Assembly: GCF_900112205.1 (NCBI RefSeq)
Contig: NZ_FOKW01000004.1
Coordinates: forward strand, 248,001-312,000
Direction: 5' to 3'
Source of the DNA: Natronobacterium haloterrestre
GTDB lineage: Archaea; Halobacteriota; Halobacteria; Halobacteriales; Natrialbaceae
DNA: 64,000 nucleotides
Shown here: in pieces, positions 45,133 to 53,500 of the stretch
How positions within the stretch are numbered: position 1 is the first letter of the stretch
How the letters are laid out: every line of letters begins with the position of its first letter
Made by a program: the position numbers and the translations under genes
Notes under the pieces: generated by a model
Seen by the model: only the letters and a program-made list of their open reading frames with translations
Database searches by the model: none
Told to the model about the DNA's origin: nothing

Positions 45133-45666
45133 ATGGCTTTTGAGGACCTGCTCGAGGATCCGGTCGTCCAGAAGTACTTACACGAGCTGGTCGGTCCCAA
45201 GGGGATGCCCGTCGCGGCGGCGCCGCCGGACGGGGAAGTGACCGACGAGGAACTCGCCGAGGAGCTCGATCTCGAGCTGAACGACGTGCGCCGGGCGCTG
45301 TTTATCCTGTACGAGAACGACCTCGCCAGCTACCGACGGCTGCGCGACGAGGACTCCGGCTGGCTCACCTACCTCTGGACCTTCGAGTACGACAACATCC
45401 CGGAGAACCTCGAGGAAGAGATGTACCGGCTCCACGACGCCCTGGAGGAGCGCCGGGAGTACGAGCGCAACCACGAATTCTACCTCTGTGAGATCTGTTC
45501 GATCCGGTTCGAGTTCGGCGAGGCGATGGACTACGGGTTCGAGTGTCCCGAGTGTGGCTCGCCGGTCGAATCGATGGACAACGATCGACTGATCAACGCG
45601 ATGCACGACCGGATCGAGGCGCTCGAGGACGAACTCAACATCGAGAAAACGGACGCGGAAGCCTGA
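45133..45666 (+). CDS. tfe: transcription initiation factor TFE (alpha)
   Basis: 177 residues. N-terminal winged helix (about 1-85; KYLHELVGPKGMPVAAA replaced in part by haloarchaeal sequence, then VTDEELAEELDLELNDVRRA), a linker helix, then a zinc ribbon with Cys119/Cys122 (CEIC) and Cys138/Cys141 (CPEC), and a terminal helix. TFE stabilises the open promoter complex by binding the RNA polymerase clamp with TFB and TBP. The stop overlaps the next gene's ATG by TGATG, so the two are co-translated. Confidence 0.95.
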   Translation: MAFEDLLEDPVVQKYLHELVGPKGMPVAAAPPDGEVTDEELAEELDLELNDVRRALFILYENDLASYRRLRDEDSGWLTYLWTFEYDNIPENLEEEMYRLHDALEERREYERNHEFYLCEICSIRFEFGEAMDYGFECPECGSPVESMDNDRLINAMHDRIEALEDELNIEKTDAEA

Positions 45667-46337
45667 TGGTCGTACTTGCAACCAAACTCTACGTCGACGG
45701 CGACGCCCGCGAGCGGGCGCTGGATTCCCTGCGGTCGCTCGTGGACAACGAGATCGGCGAACTGGCCGTCGAGTACGAACTCGGCGTCCGCCACGACGAC
45801 TTCCCCTCGGTCACGATCGAGGGCGACGACGCCACCGTCGCACGCAACGTCCTCCGCGAGGAGTTCGGTGAGATCGTCCCCGATCTCGAGGACGGCGAGA
45901 CCCACGTCGGCACGCTCGAATCGTGGGACGAGGAGGGGATCGCCCTCGACGCCGGAACGGCGGTCCGGATCCCGACCGACGAACTCGGGCTCGGGCCCGG
46001 TTCACCGACGCAACTGCGCGAGCGGTACGGGCTGGTCCAGCACATGCCCCTGCGGTTCGTCTACGACGCCGACGGCGCGTCGCGACTGGCCGACGAGGAG
46101 CGGGACCGCCTCTACGACTGGACCCGCGGCAACGGCCGCCTCAACGTCAACAGCGCCACCCGAGCGGAGGTTCGCGCGACGCTGAACCGCGCCGGTCACG
46201 CCCAGGACTACGTCACGGTCGAACGGCTGGGCCTCCTCGAGCAGAGCGTGATCTGTACCGAAGATACCGACCCGCCGGGGCTGCTGGCCAGCGTCGGCGA
46301 GTACCTCCCGGCGGAACTGCGCTGTGTCGTTCCCTGA
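45666..46337 (+). CDS. DUF2110-family protein
   Basis: 223 residues. An N-terminal alpha/beta segment (VLATKLYVDGDARERALDSL) and a central region HVGTLESWDEEGIALDAGTAVR are followed by a conserved LPLRFVYD-like MPLRFVYDADG and a helix-hairpin-helix-like VNSATRAEVRATLNRAGHAQ. The downstream partnership with tfe is conserved in archaea, which is how I assign DUF2110. The function is unknown; a transcription- or nucleic-acid-linked role is plausible given the neighbour and the possible HhH motif. Confidence 0.82.
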   Translation: MVVLATKLYVDGDARERALDSLRSLVDNEIGELAVEYELGVRHDDFPSVTIEGDDATVARNVLREEFGEIVPDLEDGETHVGTLESWDEEGIALDAGTAVRIPTDELGLGPGSPTQLRERYGLVQHMPLRFVYDADGASRLADEERDRLYDWTRGNGRLNVNSATRAEVRATLNRAGHAQDYVTVERLGLLEQSVICTEDTDPPGLLASVGEYLPAELRCVVP

Positions 46338-46358
46338 TCCCGGTAGATCTAGATACGT

Positions 46359-47126
46359 ATGAATCGACGCCTCCTTCTCGCCGTCGTCGCGGTCGCACTG
46401 CTTGTCGGCTTCGCCGGCTGTTCGACGATCTTCGGCGGCATCTCCGACGAAGAACTCGATCGAGAGGTCGAGTACGACGACCTGCGCGACAGCGACGCGG
46501 ACGTCGCCATCGAGATCGAAGACGCCGGTCTGATCACCAACGGCGAGTTCCGCGCGGTGTACGACCTCAACGGCACCGAGGAACTGTCGCTGTACCGCTC
46601 GTCGTTCTACCGCGACGAGGCGCTGGACGTCTACGGGGTCCGGTACTACCACCCGAACGGGACGGAAATGACGGGCTCGGAACTCGAGGTCGATCAGAGC
46701 CGCTCGAGCACCGAGATCACCGTCCCCGACGGGAACGGGACGCTCGCGTTCTCGGGGAGCGCCGGGAGCCGGACGTTCCGGCTGCCGGCCTTCGTCGAGG
46801 GATCCTACGAAGTGACCCTCCCCGAGGGGTACCGGACGTCGAACTTCCTGTTCGGCGACGTCAACCCGGGCGGCTACGAACGGGAGATCGTCGACGATCG
46901 GGAGCGACTGGTCTGGGATCAGGTCGATAGCACGATCTCGCTGCGGTTCTACCTGACCCGGGACATCACGCTGTTTACCGGCCTGATCGGGATCGTCGTG
47001 GTGCTCGGAACCCTCGGTATCGGCTATTACTACCTGCAGGTCAAGCAACTGCGGGAGCAACGCGAGGAGATGGGGCTAGACGTCGAGCTCGAGGACGATT
47101 CGGACGACGGGCCGGGGCTACTGTAG
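46359..47126 (+). CDS. membrane-anchored lipoprotein (DUF5803-like)
   Basis: 255 residues. Signal peptide MNRRLLLAVVAVALLVG with the lipobox FAGC, so Cys21 should be lipidated and the domain faces outside. The extracellular part is beta-rich (DLRDSDADVAIEIEDAG, VPDGNGTLAFSGSAGS). A second hydrophobic segment (residues ~208-230, FTGLIGIVVVLGTLGIGYYY) anchors the C-terminus, followed by a charged cytoplasmic tail. I recall DUF5803 proteins in this place after tfe-DUF2110 but am not certain of the number. It is 21 bases after the DUF2110 gene. Confidence 0.72.
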   Translation: MNRRLLLAVVAVALLVGFAGCSTIFGGISDEELDREVEYDDLRDSDADVAIEIEDAGLITNGEFRAVYDLNGTEELSLYRSSFYRDEALDVYGVRYYHPNGTEMTGSELEVDQSRSSTEITVPDGNGTLAFSGSAGSRTFRLPAFVEGSYEVTLPEGYRTSNFLFGDVNPGGYEREIVDDRERLVWDQVDSTISLRFYLTRDITLFTGLIGIVVVLGTLGIGYYYLQVKQLREQREEMGLDVELEDDSDDGPGLL

Positions 47127-47166
47127 GGGGCGCGACTGGGCTCGATAGTCGGTTCCCGGCTGCCGG

Positions 47167-47202
47167 TTTTCTTCCGTTTCCGTCCCCTTTCACGCTCGTT
47201 TT
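47167..47202 (+). terminator. pyrimidine-rich terminator region after the tfe operon
   Basis: Several T-runs (tttt, ttt, cccttt, tttt) in ~36 bases between the convergent lipoprotein and CheW genes; likely U-rich termination for the forward operon. Confidence 0.45.
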
Positions 47203-47244
47203 CGGAACCGACGACGAGTCAGGGGACCGCTCCGTCACCGTCGA

Positions 47245-47763
47245 TCAGCCGTGGATCGCCCGCTCGTCGAGCAGGATCGCGCCGCCGTCCTCGAGGGTGA
47301 ACCGGCCCTCGACGTGGCTGGTGGCGACCCGCGGCGGTTCGAGGGCGTCGCGCTCGATCGTCCTGGTCCTGCCGACGCGATCGACGAGCCACCCGTAGTA
47401 GGCGCCGTCGCCGTCCGTCACTCCGAGAACGAGCAACGTCGGCTCCGCCGGCTGGGGGCGGTCGCTGGACCCGGCTCCGACGCCGGTGAAGATCCGCGCC
47501 AGGTCGACGATCCGGACGCGTTCGCCGTCGACGGTGATCGTACCCGCGTTCCACGGCTCCGGAGCACTCATTACGGGTTCGGGGTCGGACACGCCGAGCA
47601 CGGTCGCGATAGCGTCCGTCCGGACGCAGTAGCGGTCATCGGCGAGGCCGAACGTGAGGACCCGGAGCGGACCGGCGTCGCGGTTCGAACCGTGACTCGA
47701 GTTCGCGTCCGGGTGCCGGTCGTCGTCAGGGACCGGATCGTCGACGTCGGAGGGCGGGGTCAT
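47245..47763 (-). CDS. CheW-domain protein (diverged)
   Basis: 172 residues. The CheW-like fold is visible in PLRVLTFGLADDRYCVRTDA, IATVLGVSDPEPV, ITVDGERVRIVDLARIF and YYGWLVDRVGRTRTI. The first ~32 residues are a charged linker. The usual NLRG loop that contacts receptors is replaced by NAGTITVDG, so its receptor binding may differ. It is transcribed away from the main chemotaxis operon, 161 bases upstream of the other CheW gene. It could be an adaptor for a special receptor or an inhibitor; this is inference. Confidence 0.8.
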   Translation of the reverse strand: MTPPSDVDDPVPDDDRHPDANSSHGSNRDAGPLRVLTFGLADDRYCVRTDAIATVLGVSDPEPVMSAPEPWNAGTITVDGERVRIVDLARIFTGVGAGSSDRPQPAEPTLLVLGVTDGDGAYYGWLVDRVGRTRTIERDALEPPRVATSHVEGRFTLEDGGAILLDERAIHG

Positions 47764-47888
47764 TCTCCCGCAGCTACTCAGTTAGCGAAAATAAGGGTTG
47801 GGGACGCCGGAGCGTCCGTTCGCTGGGGTTCGATAGCCGATCACCGCCCCGTCGACGGCCGGGACGAACCGGCCGAGCGCGGTGAACG

Positions 47889-47896
47889 TTTTTATC
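47889..47896 (+). promoter_or_regulatory. TATA-like box for cheW
   Basis: tttttatc centred ~32 bases before the ATG of MAELPDKL; a short leader is expected. Confidence 0.55.
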
Positions 47897-47924
47897 GCTG
47901 GACTGGGATACCCGAACGAAACCA

Positions 47925-48725
47925 ATGGCGGAGCTACCCGACAAACTCCTCGGCATCGATATCGACGGGAGCGACGGCTCCCGTTCGGGACGAACCCGCA
48001 GCGCGGACGATCCCGGCCAGGACGCGGAGGAACGGATCCGCGTCGTCCTGTTCCGGGTCGGCGACCACCGGTTCGCGGTGCCGGTCGACGACGTTCGGAC
48101 GACGACCGAACTCCAGGAAGACGTGACGCCGGTTCCGCGAGCCGCCGACGTCATCGAGGGCGTCGTCGACCTCCGCGGGGAGGTTACGGCGGTACTCGAC
48201 CCGTCGGTTCACTTCCCGCCGGCCCGGGTCGATCCCGACAGCGACCAACTGCTCGTCTTCGAACGCCCCGCCGACCTGCAGGCCGCGGCGATCCGCGTCG
48301 ACGACGTCCTCCGCGTCGAACCGGTCCCGGAGTCGAAAGTCCACGACGAAGAGAGCATCGCGGACTCCCCGTTCGACGGGGACGCACTCGAGCACCCGCT
48401 CGTCGCAGCGCTGCTCGAGCGTGAACGACGGCCGACGCGGCGGCTCGAGGACCCGGTCGTCACTCCCGAGCCGGTCGACGGGGCGGGCGAGGCCGGAAGC
48501 GATCCCGAACGCGAACGGACCGGATCCGGGGCGGACGCGAGCGACCCCGCCGTGGAGTCGTTCGACCTCGAGGAGGACGATGGGGCCGCCGACGTATCCG
48601 CGACGGGAGCGACGGCCGATCGGGTTATCGTCGAGGGAACCCCGTTGATCGACGTGGAGGACTTCCTGGCGGCGTCCGGGCAGCGCGGCGATGCGCAACC
48701 GGCCCTCGAGACTGACCGAGCATAG
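47925..48725 (+). CDS. cheW: chemotaxis adaptor CheW with long acidic tail
   Basis: 266 residues. Residues ~35-150 form a CheW domain: IRVVLFRVGDHRFAVPVDDV, VTPVPRAADVIEGVVDLRGE (the VxNLRG-type receptor-contact loop as VVDLRGE) and LLVFERPADLQAAAIRVDDV. After that comes a ~110-residue acidic region ending in a conserved-looking helix VEGTPLIDVEDFLAAS. CheW links receptors to CheA. The tail about doubles the normal length and parallels the extended CheA linker. It is separated from cheY by a 221-base regulatory region without genes. Confidence 0.88.
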   Translation: MAELPDKLLGIDIDGSDGSRSGRTRSADDPGQDAEERIRVVLFRVGDHRFAVPVDDVRTTTELQEDVTPVPRAADVIEGVVDLRGEVTAVLDPSVHFPPARVDPDSDQLLVFERPADLQAAAIRVDDVLRVEPVPESKVHDEESIADSPFDGDALEHPLVAALLERERRPTRRLEDPVVTPEPVDGAGEAGSDPERERTGSGADASDPAVESFDLEEDDGAADVSATGATADRVIVEGTPLIDVEDFLAASGQRGDAQPALETDRA

Positions 48726-48880
48726 CGACTCGAGGTCGGGAGTCAGCGTCGGCGGTCCGACGACAAGACGGCCGCGGCTCGCGAGGGAGCCCCGGATGCC
48801 CCGTCGAATACACCGTGTGTATAACCGTTCGTGGTACCCCCGCTTTCCCCGGTCGTCGACCCGGTATCTGTGCCTTATCA

Positions 48881-48893
48881 CGATTGATAATCG
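48881..48893. promoter_or_regulatory. palindrome upstream of cheY
   Basis: cgatt-gat-aatcg, a perfect 5-bp inverted repeat with 3-bp spacer, flanked by near-symmetric tca/aga. It lies about 60 bases before the cheY ATG in the most AT-rich stretch of the region (48870-48945), upstream of a TATA-like tatttcta near 48920. Candidate operator for the che operon. Confidence 0.4.
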
Positions 48894-48946
48894 AGAGACA
48901 GCATTTATGGTAATCGTATTTCTATCAGAATTTGGTGTACTACTGA

Positions 48947-49309
48947 ATGTCGACAGGGGTGCTCATCGTGGACGACTCACATTTTATGCGGAATCTACTG
49001 CGACAGATCCTCGAGGAGGATTACCGCATTCTCGGCGAGGCGTCCAACGGTGCCGAAGCGGTCAAACTGTACAAGGAACACGAACCCGACATCGTAATGA
49101 TGGACATCGTGATGCCGAAGTGTAACGGCATCAAGGCGACGGCCGCCATCAAGAAGATCGACCCGGACGCCCGGGTGATCATGTGTACGAGCGTCGGACA
49201 ACGCGAAAAGATGAAACTGGCCGTCAAGGCCGGCGCGGACGGCTACGTCACGAAGCCGTTCGAGGAACCGAGCGTCAGAAAGGCGCTTACGGACGTCGTC
49301 GCGGCATGA
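48947..49309 (+). CDS. cheY: chemotaxis response regulator CheY
   Basis: 120 residues, a single receiver domain. Acid pocket Asp9-Asp10 (VDDS), phosphoacceptor Asp53 (MMDIVMP), Thr81 (MCTSVGQ) and Lys103 (TKPFEE) are all present. Phosphorylated by CheA, it signals to the archaellum motor, in haloarchaea usually through CheF, which is not in this window. Compared with CheB's receiver domain it has the shorter archaeal CheY form. Overlaps cheB by ATGA. Confidence 0.95.
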   Translation: MSTGVLIVDDSHFMRNLLRQILEEDYRILGEASNGAEAVKLYKEHEPDIVMMDIVMPKCNGIKATAAIKKIDPDARVIMCTSVGQREKMKLAVKAGADGYVTKPFEEPSVRKALTDVVAA

Positions 49310-50571
49310 CGCGCGCACTCGTTGTCGACGACTCGCAGTTCATGCGAACAGTCATCGGCAACGCGCTCGCCGACGCCGGCTACGACGTCGAAACGGCCGC
49401 GAACGGACGCGAGGCCCTCGAGACGGTCGACGGGTTCGAACCGGACGTCGTCACGATGGACGTGAAGATGCCCGAGATGGACGGCATCGAGGCCGTCGAA
49501 CGGATCATGACGACGGATCCGGTGCCGATCCTCATGCTGAGTGCCTACACCGAGGAGGGCGCGGAGGCGACCTTCGACGCACTCGAGAGCGGTGCGGTCG
49601 ATTTCCTCCGAAAACCCGACGGATCGGGGTCGCGGAACATCGGCCATCTCGCGAGCGAGGTCATCGAGAAGGTGACCGAACTCGCAAACGCCGACGTCTC
49701 GTCGCTGGCGGTGGCCCGAACGGCGGCGGCGGCGAACGCGACCGCCGCCGTCCGTGCCGATCGGGCGGCCGCGTCGGGACCCGACTCCGGCGGATCGGTC
49801 GCCGCCCGGAGCGACGCTGGCCCCGGTGACGGCCCCTCGAAAGCGGAATCGGCCGGACCGCAGTCCCGATCGAACTGGCGGCCCGATCCCGATTCGTCCG
49901 ACTCGAGCGCCGACCGCGCACCCGTCACGGTCGACGGTCGGCCCGAGGACGGAGACGCACCGACGATCGTCGTCGGGGCCTCGACCGGCGGCCCCAGGAT
50001 CGTCGAACGGTTGTTCGAACGACTGCCGGCCGCCCTCGAGGCATCCGTCCTCGTCGTCCAGCACATGCCAGCGGCGTTTACCGGGCGGTTTGCCGATCGA
50101 CTGGACGCCGCAGGCGAGTACGCGGTCCGCGAGGCGACTGACGGCGACCGCGTCGGGCCCGGCGAGGCCGTCGTCGCGCCCGGCGACGCCCACCTCGAGG
50201 TGACCGGCGACGTCGGTCGATCGATCGGGCTGTCTCTCACCGATGACGACCACGTCCACGGCGTTCGCCCGTCGATCGACGTCACCATGCAGAGCGTGGC
50301 CGATCGCGTCTCGAGACCACTCTGCGGCGTCGTCCTCTCCGGGATGGGACAGGACGGCGCGGCGGGAATCGAAGCGCTCGACGCCGCCGGCGGGTATACG
50401 ATCGCACAGGACGAGACGACGAGTCCCGTCTTCGGCATCCCCTGTCAGGCGATCAAAACCGGCTGCATCGACGAGATCGCGCCGGCCGACGAGATCGTCG
50501 ACGGGATCGTCGACGCTTGCACCGTCGACGCCGTCGACGCCGTCGACGAGAATACCGGAGGTGACCCATGA
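49306..50571 (+). CDS. cheB: chemotaxis protein-glutamate methylesterase/deamidase CheB
   Basis: 421 residues. Receiver domain (1-~120; Asp8, Asp9, phosphoacceptor Asp52, DFLRKPDG Lys), a Ser/Asp-rich linker (~150-210) and the methylesterase domain with Ser226 in VVGASTGGP, His in VVQHMPAAFTGRF and Asp in LSGMGQDGAAG. It removes receptor methyl groups and deamidates glutamines. The C-terminus ends in repeated VDAVDAVDE. Overlaps cheA by ATGA. Confidence 0.95.
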   Translation: MTRALVVDDSQFMRTVIGNALADAGYDVETAANGREALETVDGFEPDVVTMDVKMPEMDGIEAVERIMTTDPVPILMLSAYTEEGAEATFDALESGAVDFLRKPDGSGSRNIGHLASEVIEKVTELANADVSSLAVARTAAAANATAAVRADRAAASGPDSGGSVAARSDAGPGDGPSKAESAGPQSRSNWRPDPDSSDSSADRAPVTVDGRPEDGDAPTIVVGASTGGPRIVERLFERLPAALEASVLVVQHMPAAFTGRFADRLDAAGEYAVREATDGDRVGPGEAVVAPGDAHLEVTGDVGRSIGLSLTDDDHVHGVRPSIDVTMQSVADRVSRPLCGVVLSGMGQDGAAGIEALDAAGGYTIAQDETTSPVFGIPCQAIKTGCIDEIAPADEIVDGIVDACTVDAVDAVDENTGGDP

Positions 50572-53500
50572 CCGAGTACTGGCCCGACTTCGTCCGGGAG
50601 AGCGAGGAACGCATCACCGAGTTGAACAACGCCCTGCTGACCCTCGAGCGCCACCCCGACGACGAGGAAGCGATGGAGAACATCTTCCGGGTCGCCCACA
50701 CGCTCAAGGGTAACTGCGGCGCGGCCGGCCTCGAGCGCGCGAGCGACCTCGCCCACGCCATCGAGGACGTCCTCGACGCGGTTCGGTCGGGCGATCTCGA
50801 GGTCTCGCCGGAGCTGATGGACGCGATCTTCGACGCCGTCGACGAACTCGAGACGATGGTCCGGGAGGTCGACCGCCACGGCGAAATCGAGACCGATCCG
50901 TCGGAGCGGATCGACGCCCTGCGGGACCACCTCGACGGCCCGGCCGGGCTCAGATCCCCCACCGAGGCCGAGATCGACGACGTGGTCGCGGACCTCGCGC
51001 GGCCGGCCAACGACGATCACGAGGCCTACCTCGCGCGGCTCTCGATCGCCGACACCGGCGAGGGCGTCAACGACGGGATGCTCGTCGTCGAGGCGCTGAT
51101 CGACGCGTTCGAGCTGATCGGCACCGAACCGTCCCGCGAGACGATCGCGGCCGGTGACTACGGCGAGCTGATCGACGCCGTCTTCGCCAGCCCCGTCAGC
51201 GAATCCGCCATCGCCTCCGGCCTCGAGCCGGTCGAGGAGGTGGCGGACTTCGAGATCATCCGCGTAACGGATCGGATCGGTTCCGGGTCGACGTCGGGCG
51301 AAACGACCGCCGCAAGCGCGGCCGAAGACGATCCGTTCGCCGACCTCGAGCCCGGTACCGCGCCCAGCGCGGATCTCTCGCCCGACGAAGCACAGGAACT
51401 CGAGGTCGACGAACTGCTCGACGAGTTCAACGAGTTCGACGACCTGGACGAACTGGTCGAGGACGTCGAGGAGGACGACGATCTGGAGGCCTTCGAGGAG
51501 ATGGGCGAGGCCGGATCGTTCGACGACCTCCTCGAGGACGTCGAGGCCGAGACGGAGGCAGACGCCGCCGACGCCGCCGACGCCGGGACCGCCCCTGAAC
51601 CGGCCGACGAACCGCAGTCGGCCGCCGACGGGACCGATACCGACGACGCGGCGACCGGAGCCGACGAGGATGCGGCCGACGAGCCGACGACGGCCCCGGC
51701 GGACGACGAAGTCGAGGACGCGAGTGCCGTCTTCGAGGAACTCAAAGACGAGGTCGAGATGGTCGGCTTCGACGAACTCCAGGACGAACTCGAGGAACTC
51801 GAGTTCGACGAGTTCGACTCCGACGAGGAGGTCGGCATGGACGAACTGCTCGGCGACGAAGTCGACGAGGGCTCGCCGGCCGACGATCCGTTCCTCGAGA
51901 GCGACGACAGCGAGGGGTCGTCGACCGCCGCCGATCTCGAAGCGGACACGGATGTAGACGAGGGGGAGGGAGAGTCGGGGACAAAGGCGGAGGCGGAACT
52001 GGAACCAGAAACGGAGCCGGAATCCCCGACTCCCGAACCCGCTGCAGAGACCGGTTCCGAGGCCGTCGCGGGAACCGACACCGACACCGCAGCCGAAGCC
52101 TCGAACGACGCCGAACCGATACCGGCCGAAACCGAAACTGCCCCCGACTCGGCGGGAACAGCCGGGGACGAGCAGGAAGACGCGGCCGGCGAACTCGAGG
52201 ACCCGAGCGTCGGCAGCGGACCGTTCCCGGGCGTTGCACCGGACGCCGAAAGCGAGGCTGCAGAACGTCCATCCCCGGAGAGTGTGGACGACGGGTCCGA
52301 ACCCGAACCTGAATCCGAACTCGAGCCCGTAAACGCGGACAGTGACCGCGAGGCGGACGCGAGCGATGGGGAGCCAGACGCCGACGGAATCACCGCGGAC
52401 GTTAGCGAAGACGAAGCCGCCGCTGCGACCGAAGGCGACGAGCCGGTCGAAGCGGACCCCGCGTGGGCTGCGACCGAGGACGAGATCGTCGACTTCGGCG
52501 ACGAACCGGAAGCCGACGCTGCCGAGGAAATCGACGAACCAGGCACAGAAGATCTGGAGGCCAACCTCGAGGACGCGACCGAAGGGGAAGTCGGTCCAGC
52601 CGAAGTGGAGTCCGACCTCGAGGACGCGGCCGACGACGATGTCGATAACGACGATCTCGCGGACCCCGACACGGAATTCGAGTCCGAGGAACCGGATCCC
52701 GTGGAGGCCGACATCGATTTCGAACCAGAGTTCGGCGACGACGGGTTCGACGACGCCTTCGGCGCGGACGCGGACGCGGATGCGGATGCGGACGCCGACT
52801 TCGAGAGCGAAACGACGTTGGACACCGGGGCCGACGAACCGGAACCCGAACCGGCGGAGTTCACTGGTACAGACCTCGAGCACACCGACGGGTTCGACGA
52901 CACGGAGTCCGAATTCAGCGTCGAGACGAGTTTCGATGCCGACGAGTTCGGTAACGACGGCGTCGCCGAGAGCGACGTCGACGACGCGACGCCGGTCGAT
53001 GCGGGTACTGTGGACGAACCCGAGAACGACGAGGGCGACGACGAGGACGAGGAGGGCGAGACCGGTGGGTTCCAGTTCGAAGCGACGGTCGAGTCGGCGG
53101 AACCGACCGACGATACCGACTCCTCGGACGCCACCCCCGTCGACGAGTCGATTGACGAAACGCTCGAGGCGGGCGACGGAACCGACGATACCGACTCCTC
53201 GGACGCCACCCCCGTCGACGAGTCGATTGACGAAACGCTCGAGGCGGGCGACGGAACCGACGTTATCGACGAGATCGACCTCGACGACTCCGGGATCGAC
53301 TCGGACGTGGACGTGAGCGTCGACTCCGCCGGGGAGTTCGATGCGTCGGGCATCGACGACGAGGGCCCGGGAATCGAACCGGGGGTCGACAGCGGCTTCG
53401 GCGACATCGAAGCCGGACCCGACGCCCGGACGGAGGGGGTCGATCTCGAACGCGATGCCGAGCCCGAACGCGTCATCGAGGAACCGGACCTCGAGATTCC

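Noticed and set aside
53390-53420. tRNA T-arm-like sequence (gggaatcgaaccggg, reverse strand)
   Set aside because: Lies in frame inside cheA and no acceptor, D or anticodon arms can be drawn around it.
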